Source: Acidipropionibacterium sp. (GTDB lineage: Bacteria; Actinomycetota; Actinomycetes; Propionibacteriales; Propionibacteriaceae). From it: a stretch of 64,000 nt of DNA. Shown in pieces: positions 38,965 through 46,323 of the stretch. The translations under genes and the position numbers were made by a program. Location of the stretch: positions 96,117 to 160,116 of the forward strand of contig JALCLH010000010.1 of the NCBI GenBank assembly GCA_022647765.1, read 5' to 3'. The notes beneath the pieces are model-generated. The model worked only from the letters and a program-made list of their open reading frames with translations, made no database searches and had not been told where the DNA came from. How positions within the stretch are numbered: position 1 is the stretch's first letter; the number at the start of each line of letters is the position of its first letter.

Positions 38965-39882
38965 ATGACCGAGCAGCAGAGACGTCTCCCCGGAACGGGG
39001 ATCGAGGTGAACGGCCTCACCCGCCGATACGGCGAGGTGCTGGCCGCGGACCGGGTGAGCTTCACCGTGCCGCCCGGCACCATGACCGGCTTCGTCGGGG
39101 CCAACGGCGCCGGCAAGACCACCACCATGCGGATGATCGTCGGGGTGCTGGCCATCAGCGCCGGCACCGTGAGCTTCGACGGCCGACCGATCACCGCCGC
39201 CGACCGGCGCCGGATCGGCTACATGCCCGAGGAGCGCGGCCTGTACCCCAAGCAGCCGATCATCGACCAGCTCGTCTACCTGGCGCGGATCCGCGGGGTC
39301 TCCGCCCAGGCCGCCCAGCAGCAGGCGATGGGCTACCTGGAGCGGTTCGGGCTCGCGGATCGGGCCAAGGACAAGGTCGAGAAGCTGTCCCTGGGCAACC
39401 AGCAGCGGGTCCAGGTGACTGCGGCGCTGCTCGGAGACCCGGTCGCGCTCATCCTCGACGAGCCCTTCTCCGGGCTCGACCCGGTGGCCGTCGACGCGAT
39501 GGCCGAGGTGCTGCGGCGCAGCAGCGCCGCCGGCGTCCCGGTGCTGTTCAGCTCCCACCAGCTCGATCTCGTCGAGAAGCTGTGCGACCGGCTGGTCATC
39601 CTCGACCACGGCCGGGTGGTGGCCCACGGCAGCACCGAGGAGCTGCGCGGCTCGGGACCGCGCCGCCACCGACTGTCTGCCAGCGTCGACCTCGGCTGGC
39701 TGCGCGGCGTCCGAGGGGTCGACGTCGTCGATCTGGACGGCACCTCCGCCGTCCTCCAGTTCACCGAACCGGGAGCGGATCAGACCGTCCTGGCCGAGAC
39801 CATGAGACGCGGTGAGGTCCTCGAGTTCGCCCGGATCGTCCCCAGTCTGTCCGAGATCTACCGAGAGGCGGCCGCATCATGA
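38965..39882 (+). CDS. ABC-2 type exporter ATPase
   Basis: This is an ATPase of 305 residues related to NatA/CcmA-type exporters. Walker A is GANGAGKT, the signature is LSLGNQQRV, Walker B is LILDEPFSGLD, and the H-loop is SSHQLD. The C-terminal DUF4162-like domain (after residue 225) is typical of NatA. It overlaps the permease gene by four bases. The ATG at 38965 is chosen because homology starts soon after it. Confidence 0.9.
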   Translation: MTEQQRRLPGTGIEVNGLTRRYGEVLAADRVSFTVPPGTMTGFVGANGAGKTTTMRMIVGVLAISAGTVSFDGRPITAADRRRIGYMPEERGLYPKQPIIDQLVYLARIRGVSAQAAQQQAMGYLERFGLADRAKDKVEKLSLGNQQRVQVTAALLGDPVALILDEPFSGLDPVAVDAMAEVLRRSSAAGVPVLFSSHQLDLVEKLCDRLVILDHGRVVAHGSTEELRGSGPRRHRLSASVDLGWLRGVRGVDVVDLDGTSAVLQFTEPGADQTVLAETMRRGEVLEFARIVPSLSEIYREAAAS

Positions 39883-41096
39883 GCAGCACCACACCCGACG
39901 AGCGCACCGGCTCCCTGTGGCAGATCGTCACCGGGCGCGAGATCTCCGCGAAGCTCCACGACAAGGCCTTCATCACCTCCACGATCACCACCCTGCTGCT
40001 GGTGATCGTGGGCTTCGCGGTGTCCATTCTGATCACCGGGCGCTCCCAGACCACCACCGTCGCCGTCCTGGACGACCAGGGGGCGGCCGTGGTCTCCGCC
40101 GCCCAGCAGATCGGGAAGGCCTCCGGATCGAACGACACCCTGGAGGCCGTGCGCGCCGGCTCCCTCGAGCAGGCGACCCGGCAGATGGACGACGGCGGGG
40201 CCGATCTGCTGCTCCAGCGCAGCGGCGACCAGTGGCGGCTGTCCGGGCTGAAGTCGGCCCCCTCCCAGACCTCGACGTCCACCCAGGCACTCACCCAGGC
40301 CGTCGCGGCGACCTCGATCGCCGGCAACGCCAAGGCGCTGGGGGTCTCCCCGGAGCGTCTCACCGCCGGCACCACACTGCAGCTGGGGACTCTCGGCAGC
40401 GCCCAGGACTCCGAGAAGCAGGGGGCCGCCACCGTACTGGGGGTCGTCTTCGCGATCCTGTTCTACCTGTCGATGATCATCTTCGGATACGCCATCGCGA
40501 ACTCGGTGGTGGAGGAGAAGCAGTCGCGGATCGCAGAGATCCTGCTCACCGCGATCCCGTCCCGCCAGCTGCTGCTCGGCAAGATCCTGGGCAATACCGT
40601 GCTGGCGCTGGGTCAGATGGTGCTCATCGTCGGGGTGGCGCTCGCCGGGCTGTCCTTCTCGCCGTGGAAGGAGTACCTGTCCATGGTGACCGCGCCCGCG
40701 CTGTGGTTCCTAGTCTACTTCGTGGTCGGGTTCATGGCCCTGGCCTGCCTGTGGGCGGCCGCCGGGGCGCTGGCCGGTCGCTCGGAGGACGTCAGCTCCA
40801 CCTCGATGCCGCTGCTCATGGTGGTGATGGCCGTCTACTTCTACGGAATGCTGGCCAACGGCTCCTCCCAGGTGATCGCCTCCTACATCCCGGTGGCCTC
40901 GGCCATCGCGATGCCGACCCGGCTGGTGACCGGGGCGGCGTCCTGGTGGGAGCCGATTGTCTCAATCCTGGTCTCCCTGGTGTTCTCGGCATTCACCATC
41001 TGGGCGGGGGAGAGGATCTACCGGCGGGCCATCCTGCAGACCGGCGGCAAGATCTCACTCAAGAGCGCCTGGCGAAACGCCGACGTGGTGCGGTGA
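39879..41096 (+). CDS. ABC-2 type exporter permease (NatB-like)
   Basis: This is a membrane partner of 405 residues. One helix near the N-terminus (LLLVIVGFAVSILIT) precedes an extracytoplasmic domain of about 130 residues, and five or six helices follow from ATVLGVVFAILFYLSMIIF. The segment VVEEKQSRIAEILLTAIPSRQLLLGK is the hallmark of the NatB/YhaP group. It is probably an exporter of sodium, antibiotic or lipid. It belongs to the four-gene kinase-regulator-ATPase-permease unit. Confidence 0.88.
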   Translation: MSSTTPDERTGSLWQIVTGREISAKLHDKAFITSTITTLLLVIVGFAVSILITGRSQTTTVAVLDDQGAAVVSAAQQIGKASGSNDTLEAVRAGSLEQATRQMDDGGADLLLQRSGDQWRLSGLKSAPSQTSTSTQALTQAVAATSIAGNAKALGVSPERLTAGTTLQLGTLGSAQDSEKQGAATVLGVVFAILFYLSMIIFGYAIANSVVEEKQSRIAEILLTAIPSRQLLLGKILGNTVLALGQMVLIVGVALAGLSFSPWKEYLSMVTAPALWFLVYFVVGFMALACLWAAAGALAGRSEDVSSTSMPLLMVVMAVYFYGMLANGSSQVIASYIPVASAIAMPTRLVTGAASWWEPIVSILVSLVFSAFTIWAGERIYRRAILQTGGKISLKSAWRNADVVR

Positions 41097-41171
41097 AGGC
41101 CTATGCGCCCAGTGCTGTTCGGCTGGTCCCGGTGCTGTTTGGCTAGTACTGGGCCGTTTTCCGACCTTCTG

Positions 41172-41250
41172 TGGTCCCGATCACTCCCAACAGAGCAGGT
41201 TCCGACATCCTGAGTGCAGATTCACGGCGTATCGGGAGTGATCGGGACCA
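41172..41250. repeat. 17-bp perfect inverted repeat between convergent genes
   Basis: TGGTCCCGATCACTCCC (41172-41188) is exactly mirrored at 41234-41250, with 45 bases between. It lies between the convergent exporter permease and yhhQ genes. It could be a bidirectional terminator with a large loop or the ends of a small lost insertion. The rest of 41097-41327 has a 20-base imperfect direct repeat at about 41110-41150 and no gene. Confidence 0.7.
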
Positions 41251-41327
41251 TCGACCGTGCGTGCGGCGGAGCAAGACATTGGTGTCACGACTGGGCACGG
41301 AAATCCCCGGCCCGGGCGGTCCAGCCG

Positions 41328-42041
41328 TCAGGAGATCTGGGAGGCGGCGAGTCGCTCCTGGTAGGTGGGTTCGCGCTTCTTGATCCAGGCGATCACCCGG
41401 GTGGTGACCGGGATGAGGGCGTACTCGACCAGGGTCTTCCACAGGAAGCCGAAGAAGGCGTAGTTGACCCACTGGCCGAAGCTGGTGATGCCGACCACCG
41501 GGGCGGCGATGGTGCAGAAGATGACGGTGTCGACCAACTCCCCGACACCGGTCGAGCCCATCAGGCGGCCCACCAGCCCGCGCTCAAGGTAGTGACTCTT
41601 GAGCCGGGTCATGATGAGCGAGTTGGTCAACTGTCCGGCGACGAACCCGCACAGGCTGGCGGCCACGATCTGCCACACCGGGCCCAGCGCGGCGGCGATC
41701 GCGGCATCGTGCTCGGTGGAGTAGGAGTCCCCGAAGCCCGGCAGAGCGATGATCACCCAGAAGCACAGCACCGCGAGGATGGCCGTCAGGAAGCCCATGA
41801 GGATGCCGCGCCGCGCGGCCTTCATGCCGTAGATCTCGGTGGTGATATCACCGAGCACATAGGCCAGTGGGAAGAGGAAGAACCCGCCATCGGTGGTGAT
41901 GGGGCCCAGCTGAACCCCTTTCGAGCCGCCGATATTGGAGATGATCACCACCACGCACATCAGAGTGAGGATGATGTCGTAATGGCTGGACCCGCGGTCC
42001 GCGTAGACCGGGCTGGAGACTCCTGTGGATGCATCTGTCAC
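41328..42041 (-). CDS. yhhQ: Queuosine precursor transporter, YhhQ/VUT family
   Basis: This is a membrane protein of about 237 residues with six helices. The family blocks VVIISNIGGSKGVQ, TDGGFFLFPLAYVLGDITTEIYG and GELVDTVIFCTIA are clear. YhhQ proteins import queuosine precursors such as preQ0, preQ1 or queuine for use by Tgt. The GTG at 42041 is chosen, with TAGCAT eight bases upstream suggesting a leaderless start; the frame stays open to 42065. Partner tgt lies 5 kb away; no queCDEF genes are in the window. Confidence 0.87.
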   Translation of the reverse strand: MTDASTGVSSPVYADRGSSHYDIILTLMCVVVIISNIGGSKGVQLGPITTDGGFFLFPLAYVLGDITTEIYGMKAARRGILMGFLTAILAVLCFWVIIALPGFGDSYSTEHDAAIAAALGPVWQIVAASLCGFVAGQLTNSLIMTRLKSHYLERGLVGRLMGSTGVGELVDTVIFCTIAAPVVGITSFGQWVNYAFFGFLWKTLVEYALIPVTTRVIAWIKKREPTYQERLAASQIS

Positions 42042-42212
42042 GGGGTGACATGCTAACTGCCCCACGTCATCGGGGCAGAACCATGGATTTCTTACGAGAT
42101 GACCGCCGGTCCGGCCGTCAAGGGGTCACGGGAGCCGGGATCTTGTAAGAAGTCCGCGAGTCCGGCCGAGGCACAGAGGTACTGATGGTGCCCGGGCCCT
42201 TAAGATCTGCCT

Positions 42213-43214
42213 ATGACTGTGGCGACAACGGAGTTCCAGATCGCACCGGAGCGACGCCTCTACCCCGAGATTGAGCCCTACGACATCAGGATGGTCGACG
42301 TCGGGGACGGCCAGAGCATCTACGTCGAGCAGTGCGGCAATCCGTTGGGCCGCCCGACCGTGTTCCTGCACGGCGGTCCGGGAGGCGGTGGCGGCACCGA
42401 TCGCCGGCGGTTCTTCAACCCTGAGCGGTACCGCATCGTCGTGCTGGATCAGCGCGGATGCGGCCTGTCGACCCCGCACGTCTCGAAGGCGCGCACGCCG
42501 CAGGAAATGGCCACCAACACCACCTGGACCCTGGTCGACGACCTCGAGAAGGTCCGGGTCGCGCTGGGCATCGACCGCTGGCAGGTCTTCGGCGGATCGT
42601 GGGGCTCCTGCCTGGCGCTGGCCTACGCCGAGGCCCATCCCGAGGCGGTCACCGAGCTGGTGCTGCGCGGCATCTTCACCCTGCGCCAGTCCGAGCTCGA
42701 CTGGTTCTACAACGGCGGCGCCGCATTCGTCTACCCGGACCTGTGGGACGGGTACTGCGAGCCGCTGCGCCGGGCCGGCCACGACTTCTCCCGCGACAAC
42801 ATCTCCGCCTACTTCGACCTGCTGTGGGATCCGGACCCGCAGGTCCACCTGCCGGCCGCCACCGCCTGGACGAACTGGGAGGCGGCCACCACGACGCTGG
42901 CCGTCGGCCCCGAGCCCGAGGAGGAGGATCCGGAGTACGACCTGGCCTTCGCCCGGATCGAGAATCACTACTTCGTCCACCATGGCTTCATGGCCGAGGG
43001 CCAGCTCATCCGCGACGCCGGGAGGCTCGCCGGAATCCCGACCGCGATCGTCCAGGGCCGCTACGACATGTGCTGCCCGGCGACGACTGCCTATGACTTG
43101 GCGGGTGCGCTGCCCGGCGCCGACCTGCGGATCGTGCTGAGCGGTCACTCGGCCTTCGAGCCGTTGGTCACCTCGGAGCTGGTGAAGGTCTGCGACGAGT
43201 TCGCCGGACTGTGA
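42213..43214 (+). CDS. pip: Proline iminopeptidase
   Basis: This is an alpha/beta-hydrolase of 333 residues that removes N-terminal proline from peptides. HGGPGGGGG forms the oxyanion region and DQRGCGLS a family block. GGSWGS carries the nucleophile Ser, the acid Asp is in QGRYDMCCP, and the His is in SGHSAFEP. TAAGAT ends six bases before the ATG with no ribosome site, so the mRNA is probably leaderless. The last 101 bases of the gene are part of a 111-base repeat, and the present 3' end seems to have been supplied by the inserted cassette. Confidence 0.92.
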   Translation: MTVATTEFQIAPERRLYPEIEPYDIRMVDVGDGQSIYVEQCGNPLGRPTVFLHGGPGGGGGTDRRRFFNPERYRIVVLDQRGCGLSTPHVSKARTPQEMATNTTWTLVDDLEKVRVALGIDRWQVFGGSWGSCLALAYAEAHPEAVTELVLRGIFTLRQSELDWFYNGGAAFVYPDLWDGYCEPLRRAGHDFSRDNISAYFDLLWDPDPQVHLPAATAWTNWEAATTTLAVGPEPEEEDPEYDLAFARIENHYFVHHGFMAEGQLIRDAGRLAGIPTAIVQGRYDMCCPATTAYDLAGALPGADLRIVLSGHSAFEPLVTSELVKVCDEFAGL

Positions 43215-43224
43215 CGCCGATCAG
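43114..43224 (+). repeat. 111-bp direct repeat, left copy (functional pip 3' end)
   Basis: It matches 43875-43985 at 110 of 111 positions (the single difference is T43145 against C43906). It covers the last 33 codons and stop of pip and ten bases after it. With the right copy it brackets 650 bases of unrelated, lower-GC DNA. Confidence 0.95.
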
Positions 43225-43777
43225 ACCAATTCGGAATGCTCGTCGCGAGCCTCCGACTGAGTGGAATGGTTGGGACGCGATCCGGAGTCGAGATCCACTA
43301 CCGGAGCGTCGGGGTAATGAGAGTGACAGTGCGTACCTTTTCAGACTGATGGGTAGCCTAAAGTCTGACATGGCTGACGCTATGACCGATTCAAAACCGC
43401 TGGACACTGACGAGATCAAATTTGTTCATCGTCTTGAAGCAGCCGGACATCGTGTTCGCTGGATTCCTCGCGACATCATCGGCGGCAAACCAACTAATGA
43501 TTTCGTGTGGCTTACTGGTGGCAATATTGAGTGTGAGCTCAAGAGCACTAAGGCGAGATATGGAACGATCAAGGGAGCCGTACAGCGTGCAGTGGTGGGC
43601 TCTGGCGGGGTGAAGGACACGTTCGTTGTTGATATCGGAGTCAGGCATTTGACGTCCAAACTCAGATTTCAACTTGCACAATACAATACGAAAGTTGAAA
43701 CGGGAGCGATACGACGTTTATTCGTCATGTCAGACGATGGGGCTTCGTTTGAGGAAATAAGACTCCACGAAAAATAA
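43211..43777 (+). CDS. PD-(D/E)xK nuclease-like protein, possibly CdiA-CT-type tRNase, in an inserted cassette
   Basis: The gene encodes a 188-residue protein. Its GTG overlaps the pip stop (GTGA). Later starts such as the ATG of MGSLKSDMAD (residue 47) are possible. The C-terminal 130 residues look like a restriction-type nuclease core. A helix ending in EAAGHRV comes first, then Asp97 in KPTNDF, then Glu109-Leu-Lys111 in IECELK as the D-ExK set, and then a helix and strand (DTFVVDIGV). The pattern recalls the tRNase domain at the end of CdiA contact-inhibition toxins, but I could not verify this. Base composition is clearly lower in GC than the flanks. No immunity gene is visible. Confidence 0.6.
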   Translation: MTPIRPIRNARREPPTEWNGWDAIRSRDPLPERRGNESDSAYLFRLMGSLKSDMADAMTDSKPLDTDEIKFVHRLEAAGHRVRWIPRDIIGGKPTNDFVWLTGGNIECELKSTKARYGTIKGAVQRAVVGSGGVKDTFVVDIGVRHLTSKLRFQLAQYNTKVETGAIRRLFVMSDDGASFEEIRLHEK

Positions 43778-43798
43778 CGGAAGCGAGGCCCGCTTCCG
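43778..43798 (+). terminator. Hairpin after the nuclease-like gene
   Basis: CGGAAGCG and CGCTTCCG pair across a five-base loop immediately after the TAA. There is no T tract. It marks the end of the cassette's transcription unit. Confidence 0.6.
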
Positions 43799-43874
43799 CA
43801 CGTTCATTCGGTCGATTATTTCACGACTTGCGCGGATGGAACCTCGCTCCCGTCTTCAGTATAGCAAGAGCGGT

Positions 43875-43985
43875 CCGGCGCCGACCTGCGGATCGTGCTG
43901 AGCGGCCACTCGGCCTTCGAGCCGTTGGTCACCTCGGAGCTGGTGAAGGTCTGCGACGAGTTCGCCGGACTGTGACGCCGATCAG
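43875..43985 (+). repeat. 111-bp direct repeat, right copy (detached pip 3' end)
   Basis: This is a second, non-coding copy of the pip 3' end with its stop codon, one mismatch to 43114-43224, and it ends 15 bases before the ArsR gene. It is probably the original chromosomal end of pip, displaced when the 761-base unit was inserted. Confidence 0.95.
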
Positions 43986-43999
43986 TCCGGTCAGTCCGA

Positions 44000-44638
44000 T
44001 CAGTCCGGTTGGTGCGTGGCCGCCGCATCGGAGGAGGCCGGGTCCAGAGCAGGCATGACAACGACTCGGTAGTCGTACCTCCCGACCCCTTTGTCGCCAT
44101 CCTTCCGGTGACGGTACGAGACGGAGAAGGCCTTCTGAAGGAGGTCATCCACCGCGTCCACCAGGTCCCGGGCCTCCTGAGTCGTGAGGAGCATGATTCC
44201 GTCGGCGTGCAGGGCCGGTGTGCCGGCGGTCTCGGCCGCTTCTGCCCGGGCTATCGAGAAGAGGCTGGCGCTGTCGGTGAGTTCGACCTGGTCAAGGGCG
44301 GCCAGCACGGCGTCTCCGCCGGGCAGCGCCCGGATCTGCGAAGGTGTGATGCTCAATCCGGTCCAGTTGTCGATGACCCACCAGGTCTCGCGGTTGTCGT
44401 GGGCGTCGGGAGGTTCGGTGGTGTGGGCGATACCAACCCTGTCGAGCTGCCGCAGATGGTAGGAGACCGAGTTGGCGGGCTCTTCGATGGCGGCGGCGAC
44501 GTCGGAGACCCGCATGGGCTTGCCGAGGACGAGGGTGCGCAGGATCTTCATCCGGACCGGTTGGGCAATCACTTTGAGCAGCTCGAGGGCGCGCTCGGCG
44601 CTGGGATGCTCGGGCTCGTACTGGTGGTCGTCGCTCAC
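44000..44638 (-). CDS. ArsR-family winged-helix regulator
   Basis: This is a regulator of 212 residues. The N-terminal winged helix reads KVIAQPVRMKILRTLVLGKPM, then AAAIEEPANSVSYHLRQLDRVGIA, the ArsR/HTH_20 pattern. The 120-residue C-terminal region is longer than in metal sensors and lacks Cys, so a small organic ligand is more likely than a metal. Its ATG overlaps the stop of the MFS gene upstream, so the two form one operon that the regulator probably controls itself. Confidence 0.82.
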   Translation of the reverse strand: MSDDHQYEPEHPSAERALELLKVIAQPVRMKILRTLVLGKPMRVSDVAAAIEEPANSVSYHLRQLDRVGIAHTTEPPDAHDNRETWWVIDNWTGLSITPSQIRALPGGDAVLAALDQVELTDSASLFSIARAEAAETAGTPALHADGIMLLTTQEARDLVDAVDDLLQKAFSVSYRHRKDGDKGVGRYDYRVVVMPALDPASSDAAATHQPD

Positions 44639-45900
44639 GACTCAACGGTAGCGACCTGCCACCGGTCGGGTGTGGGCAGCGCGCGCAGTTCCCGGTGGGT
44701 GGCGATGAGCACGGCGGCCACGGGGAACAGCACGACGGTGGCCGCCATGGTGGGTCCGGCTCCCAGATGTTGCAGGCCCAGGCCGGTGGCGGCCGGCATG
44801 AGGCCGGGAACCACCATGACCACCAGGCTGAAAGCGGCCCCCGCCCGACCCTGCATGTGGTCGGGGATCACTGCCTGGAAGTAGCCTCCCATCGCCCCGT
44901 TGATCGCGGGCATGAGCAGCCCCAGCAGGCCGGAGCAGGTCAGGACCAGGGGTACCGACTGGTCGAGGGCCACAGGCACCAGGACGGCGGTGCAGGCGAT
45001 GAAGATCCCCACCACCAGCCTGCCGGTGGGGACGCGGGCGATGAGTCGTTGGGCGAGAACCGCGCCGATGAGCATGCCCACCGCCAGGACGGAGTCGATC
45101 AGACCGATCCGCCAGGCGGGCACCCCGCGCCCCTTGAGGATGAGGGTGATGCCGGTGTACAGCGCGGTGATGCCGGCGTTGACGCAGATGAGCGCCGGCA
45201 GGATGCGGCGCAGCAGGGAGTTGGCGAGAAGCATCCGGAAACCCTCGCGAAGCTCCCGGAACCAGTCGGGCTCCGGCTCCGGGGCGCCATTGCGGTGGGG
45301 GCGCAGGTCGGCGCGGATGAGACGGGTGCCCAGGATCTGGAACAGGGACCCGATAGCGGCGGCCAGGAAGGGCAGGGCATAAGAGACGCCCATCAGCAGT
45401 CCCGACAGGGGAGGGGCCGACAGGCTCACCGCCCCGTCGCGCCCCTCGTTGGAGGCGACGGCCCGGGGCAGCTCCTCGGCGCTCACCACCGATTTCAGGG
45501 CGGCGTCCGCGGCTCCGCTGAACAGGCCGCTCACCGCGCCCGAGGCGATGCCGACGAGATAGAGCACCGGGAGGGTCAGCGCACCGGCCCACCAGGCCAC
45601 CGCCGCTCCGGTGTAGACGAGCAGCCGGAGCCATCCGGAGACCACCAGGGAGCGACGCCGGTCCCAGCGGTCGACGAGCACCCCGCCGGGCAGCATCGCC
45701 ACCATCGACGCGACAGTGGACGCCGTCGCGACGGCTCCGGCCTGGGCGTAGGAGCCGGTCACGGCGTAGGAGATCAGCGTCATCGCGAAGCCGCGGATGG
45801 CGCTGCCGAACTGCCAGCTGGTGTCGGCCGCCAGCCAGGCGAGGTAGTCGCGGTTGTGTCTCAAAGAAGTGTGCGGAGGAGCCGCAGTGTCGAGCGCCAT
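44635..45900 (-). CDS. MFS transporter (MFS_3/enterobactin-exporter-like)
   Basis: This is a 421-residue membrane protein with 12 helices. SLRHNRDYLAWLAADTSWQFGS and LPGGVLVDRWDRRR (motif A) match the EntS/MefA-type exporter group. A central cytoplasmic loop (PHRNGAPEPEPDWFRELREG) separates the two halves. The ATG at 45900 is preferred over an upstream TTG. It is the first gene of an operon with the ArsR-type regulator. The substrate could be a macrolide-like drug or a siderophore. Confidence 0.82.
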   Translation of the reverse strand: MALDTAAPPHTSLRHNRDYLAWLAADTSWQFGSAIRGFAMTLISYAVTGSYAQAGAVATASTVASMVAMLPGGVLVDRWDRRRSLVVSGWLRLLVYTGAAVAWWAGALTLPVLYLVGIASGAVSGLFSGAADAALKSVVSAEELPRAVASNEGRDGAVSLSAPPLSGLLMGVSYALPFLAAAIGSLFQILGTRLIRADLRPHRNGAPEPEPDWFRELREGFRMLLANSLLRRILPALICVNAGITALYTGITLILKGRGVPAWRIGLIDSVLAVGMLIGAVLAQRLIARVPTGRLVVGIFIACTAVLVPVALDQSVPLVLTCSGLLGLLMPAINGAMGGYFQAVIPDHMQGRAGAAFSLVVMVVPGLMPAATGLGLQHLGAGPTMAATVVLFPVAAVLIATHRELRALPTPDRWQVATVES

Positions 45901-45915
45901 GGTGAGAGAGTAGAT

Positions 45916-45950
45916 CTGCAAGATAGATTGCGCAAGAACTATTGCGTAAT
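45916..45950. promoter_or_regulatory. Likely ArsR operator before the MFS gene
   Basis: Three related words, CTGCAAG, the dyad TTGCGCAA (45928-45935) and ATTGCGTAAT (45941-45950), lie 16 to 50 bases upstream of the MFS start. ArsR-type regulators bind such dyads over their own promoter. Confidence 0.45.
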
Positions 45951-45983
45951 GGATCGGGGTGGGTGCAGGTAGTCTGCGGAGCC

Positions 45984-46222
45984 ATGGACGACGCGGTGCT
46001 GCGAGGCGAGAGATCCGGGAGCGGTTCGACGCCCGGGCGGACTCCTACGACTCCTCACCGGTGCACGTGGCATTGGCCGGGGAAGTTGCGGAAGCGCTGA
46101 GCCCGGCCGGATTCGGGCAGGGCCGGCAATGTACCTTCCGGTGTGGCGGGGATGCCCTCCTCATCGCCGAGTGGAGGTTGCGCAGAGAACTCGGTAGGAG
46201 TGCGACGTCTGATCCGCGGTGA
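45984..46222 (+). pseudogene. SAM-methyltransferase N-terminal fragment
   Basis: From ATG 45984 and, one base out of frame, EIRERFDARADSYDSSPVHVALAGEVAEAL can be read. This is the typical opening of class I methyltransferases of the UbiE/BioC type. Similarity stops near 46130, before the SAM-binding glycine loop, and the rest is unrelated. It is a remnant. The remaining bases to 46323 carry nothing that I recognise. Confidence 0.5.
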
Positions 46223-46323
46223 ACCATGCAGGTCCGGTCCGGGCTGTGAGGAAGCTTCGCCCACAGTAAGGGTGTCGTTGGCTGCCTTGGGGTCGTACCT
46301 GGGGCTGGTAACAGCGCCCGAGC

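Noticed and set aside
42042..42212. PreQ1 riboswitch upstream of yhhQ
   Set aside because: A TTCTTAC/GTAAGAA pair is present, but the pyrimidine-rich loop and A-rich tail of preQ1 riboswitches are not, and the likely transcript start leaves almost no leader.
43211..43777. Complete prophage or integrative element at pip
   Set aside because: Only one gene and 650 bases of unique DNA; no integrase, excisionase or structural gene is present.
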